A DNA stretch of 8,262 bases from an uncultured Anaerolineaceae bacterium. GTDB lineage: Bacteria > Chloroflexota > Anaerolineae > Anaerolineales > Anaerolineaceae. The notes below the pieces were generated by a model. The model was given only the letters and a program-made list of their open reading frames with translations. It was not told the origin of the DNA and searched no databases. Position numbers and translations under genes: made by a program. Below, in pieces: positions 6,767 to 8,262 of the stretch (position 1 is its first letter; each line of letters starts with the position of its first letter). The stretch is from NCBI GenBank assembly GCA_937907495.1, contig CALESS010000339.1, positions 1 through 8,262 on the forward strand. Reading direction: 5' to 3'.

Positions 6767-8128
6767 CATCCCACCTGTCCGCGGCAGGATGAGGGTAAAA
6801 CGCGCCCCTCCCTGTGCCAGGTTTTCCGCCGTCAAACGTCCCCCGTGCGCCGCAGCCAACTGGCGGGCAATCGCCAGTCCCAGTCCGCTTCCCCCTTCGT
6901 TGCGCGAGCGGGATTTGTCGCCCCGGTACAAACGCTCGAAGATATTAGGCAGTGCCTCGGTGGAAATTCCCGGGCCTGTATCGCTTACGGTCATTTGGAT
7001 TTCGTCATCCCGGCATTCCATCCCCAGCGTGATCTCGCCTCCCAGCGGAGTATAGCGCAGCGCATTGCCCAATAAATTGGTGAATATTTGCGCCAGGCGG
7101 TCGGGATCTGCCTGGAAGGTCGGGCAACCCGCCTGATCTGGCACCAGGATGCGAACTTTCCGTTCATCCGCCGCAGATCGAAACCGTTCCTGCATCCCCA
7201 TCAAGAAATCACGACCATCCATCGTCTGCATCTCCAACGGCAATTCGCCGGATTCCGCCAGGGCAAGGGTGCGCAGATCATCCACCAGGCGTACCAGCAT
7301 CCCATTTTGGTCCAGCACCGGCTGCAGGTTCTCCGTGCTTAATGGGTAAATTCCATCCTGCAAGGCTTCCAGGTGGGCCCGTTGCACCGCCAGCGGAGTG
7401 CGCAACTCGTGGGCGATATCCGCAGTCATGCTCCTGCGTCGCTCCTCCGAGCGCCTCAATGAGCCTACCATAGTATTGAAAGAATTGGCCAGAACCGCCA
7501 TCTCATCCCGGCCTTCCACCACCACCTTTTGCGACCAATCCCCCTCCGCCACTCGCTCCGCCGCCCGGGTCAACTGGCGCACCGGTTTCAATATTCCTTC
7601 TGCAAGAATGATCGCCAGCACGAGGGCAATCAGCAGGGCGATTAACCCGGCCTGCAAGGCTGCATTGTTCAAGCGCGTGATCAAAGGTTGCTGCTCCCCT
7701 ATGGCCACTTGCAGACCACCATTCACCAGCAGGTAACCTGCCGTAAAAATGCCCTTTTTCATTACAATGGATTTTGCTTTTTCGCTATTTGTCAGGCGCG
7801 TTCCGGCACGCTTTCCTCCTGAATCAACAATTACATTTCCATTGGCATCTGCCAGGATGAGTTGCTGCCCTCGCATCGTCCCACTGCCGTGACCGGCGCC
7901 CATCATTCCTGCACCACTGGTCTCCAGGATACTCTCCACTCCCTGCCAGCTCCCATTCGCCTGGTAATAGGCTTCCAATTTATCCACGACTGCGTTCAAG
8001 CCTTGCATCCCGCCGCGCAGCATGAAGTTCTGTACCTGCTGGGGTGTATTGATGCGCACCACAATAACCGTGCTGAGGATGGCGACCAGGACGATCACAA
8101 AGAACGATAAAATCAGGCGCAATCTCAT
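6764..8128 (-). CDS. Membrane-bound sensor histidine kinase (two-component system)
   Basis: A 454-residue classical sensor kinase. TM1 is at about residues 4-24, an extracytoplasmic sensor at 25-154, TM2 at about 155-175, and a HAMP linker at about 180-230. In the dimerisation/phosphoacceptor domain, DIAHELRTPLA carries the phosphorylated His240. The ATPase domain has the N box (NLLGNALRYT), DTGPGIS, FERLYRGD and GGSGLGLAIA. The sensor part includes an unusual Gly/Met-rich loop (GAGMMGAGHGSGTM, about 72-85) and an ILADANGNVIVDSGG stretch typical of PAS-like/BaeS-like periplasmic sensors. The ligand is not predictable. ATG 8128 is chosen because GGAG lies five bases upstream and the protein then starts right before TM1; an in-frame GTG at 8146 has poorer spacing. 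It lies 33 bases downstream of the response regulator and is its likely partner. Confidence 0.95.
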   Translation of the reverse strand: MRLRLILSFFVIVLVAILSTVIVVRINTPQQVQNFMLRGGMQGLNAVVDKLEAYYQANGSWQGVESILETSGAGMMGAGHGSGTMRGQQLILADANGNVIVDSGGKRAGTRLTNSEKAKSIVMKKGIFTAGYLLVNGGLQVAIGEQQPLITRLNNAALQAGLIALLIALVLAIILAEGILKPVRQLTRAAERVAEGDWSQKVVVEGRDEMAVLANSFNTMVGSLRRSEERRRSMTADIAHELRTPLAVQRAHLEALQDGIYPLSTENLQPVLDQNGMLVRLVDDLRTLALAESGELPLEMQTMDGRDFLMGMQERFRSAADERKVRILVPDQAGCPTFQADPDRLAQIFTNLLGNALRYTPLGGEITLGMECRDDEIQMTVSDTGPGISTEALPNIFERLYRGDKSRSRNEGGSGLGLAIARQLAAAHGGRLTAENLAQGGARFTLILPRTGGM

Positions 8129-8161
8129 TTTCACTCCAATCTGCACCGCTTCCAGCCGGAC

Positions 8162-8262
8162 TTATTCCTTCCGAAAGCGGTAACCGACCCCAAATACGGT
8201 CTCAATATACCGGGGCTGCCGGGGGTCGCGTTCCAACTTTGCCCGCAGGTTCTTGATATGAG
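8162..8262 (-). CDS. OmpR-family response regulator, C-terminal end (partial)
   Basis: Only the last 32 codons are inside the window; the 5' part lies beyond position 8262. The sequence [20 protein letters not shown] followed by TVFGVGYRF is the standard end of the OmpR/PhoB winged-helix DNA-binding domain (recognition helix end, wing hairpin). It is a DNA-binding transcription regulator, presumably phosphorylated by the histidine kinase encoded immediately downstream. Its targets cannot be read from this window. Confidence 0.93.
   Translation of the reverse strand, partial: HIKNLRAKLERDPRQPRYIETVFGVGYRFRKE

Noticed and set aside
8129..8146. GTG at 8146 as the histidine kinase start
   Set aside because: The purine-rich stretch upstream (GGAAG) is only about two bases from this GTG, while the ATG at 8128 has GGAG at five-base spacing and begins right before the first membrane helix.

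Overview
The window is about 57-60% GC by eye. It reads as ordinary chromosomal DNA from a free-living bacterium, most plausibly a member of Chloroflexota (Anaerolineae-like). That placement is an inference from the style of the proteins and the gene mix, not from a search. Six protein-coding genes are well supported, plus the last 32 codons of a seventh. I see no mobile element, CRISPR array, tRNA or rRNA.

Layout. Positions 1-2617 are a plus-strand operon: the 3' part of an LL-diaminopimelate aminotransferase-type gene (lysine/cell-wall precursor synthesis), the ribosome-associated GTPase HflX starting directly at its stop codon, and a 68-residue two-helix membrane protein four bases after hflX. 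A bidirectional intrinsic terminator (2638-2675) separates this operon from a convergent minus-strand block. Read in its own direction, that block runs: end of an OmpR-family response regulator (8262-8162), its sensor histidine kinase (8128-6764), uvrB of nucleotide excision repair (6722-4689), a gene-free stretch of about 350 bases, and a DEAD-box RNA helicase of the CsdA/DbpA type (4338-2695).

How the genes work together. The kinase and regulator form one two-component system. uvrB appears to have its own promoter, a perfect TATAAT with an extended -10, lying immediately after the kinase stop codon. The helicase and HflX both act on RNA or ribosomes, but they sit in opposite, convergent operons, so no joint function is implied by position.

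The part most worth a second look is the leader of the helicase gene (about 4336-4560, minus strand). It has a possible promoter and then a clean intrinsic terminator upstream of the gene. After that come a perfect Shine-Dalgarno sequence with an in-frame TTG codon, a perfect 7-base complement of that Shine-Dalgarno, and a 9-bp inverted repeat whose 3' arm contains the ATG start codon. This arrangement could support transcription attenuation and/or translational control, but that is inference from sequence alone. The rest is conserved housekeeping and I found no evidence of a new multi-gene system.
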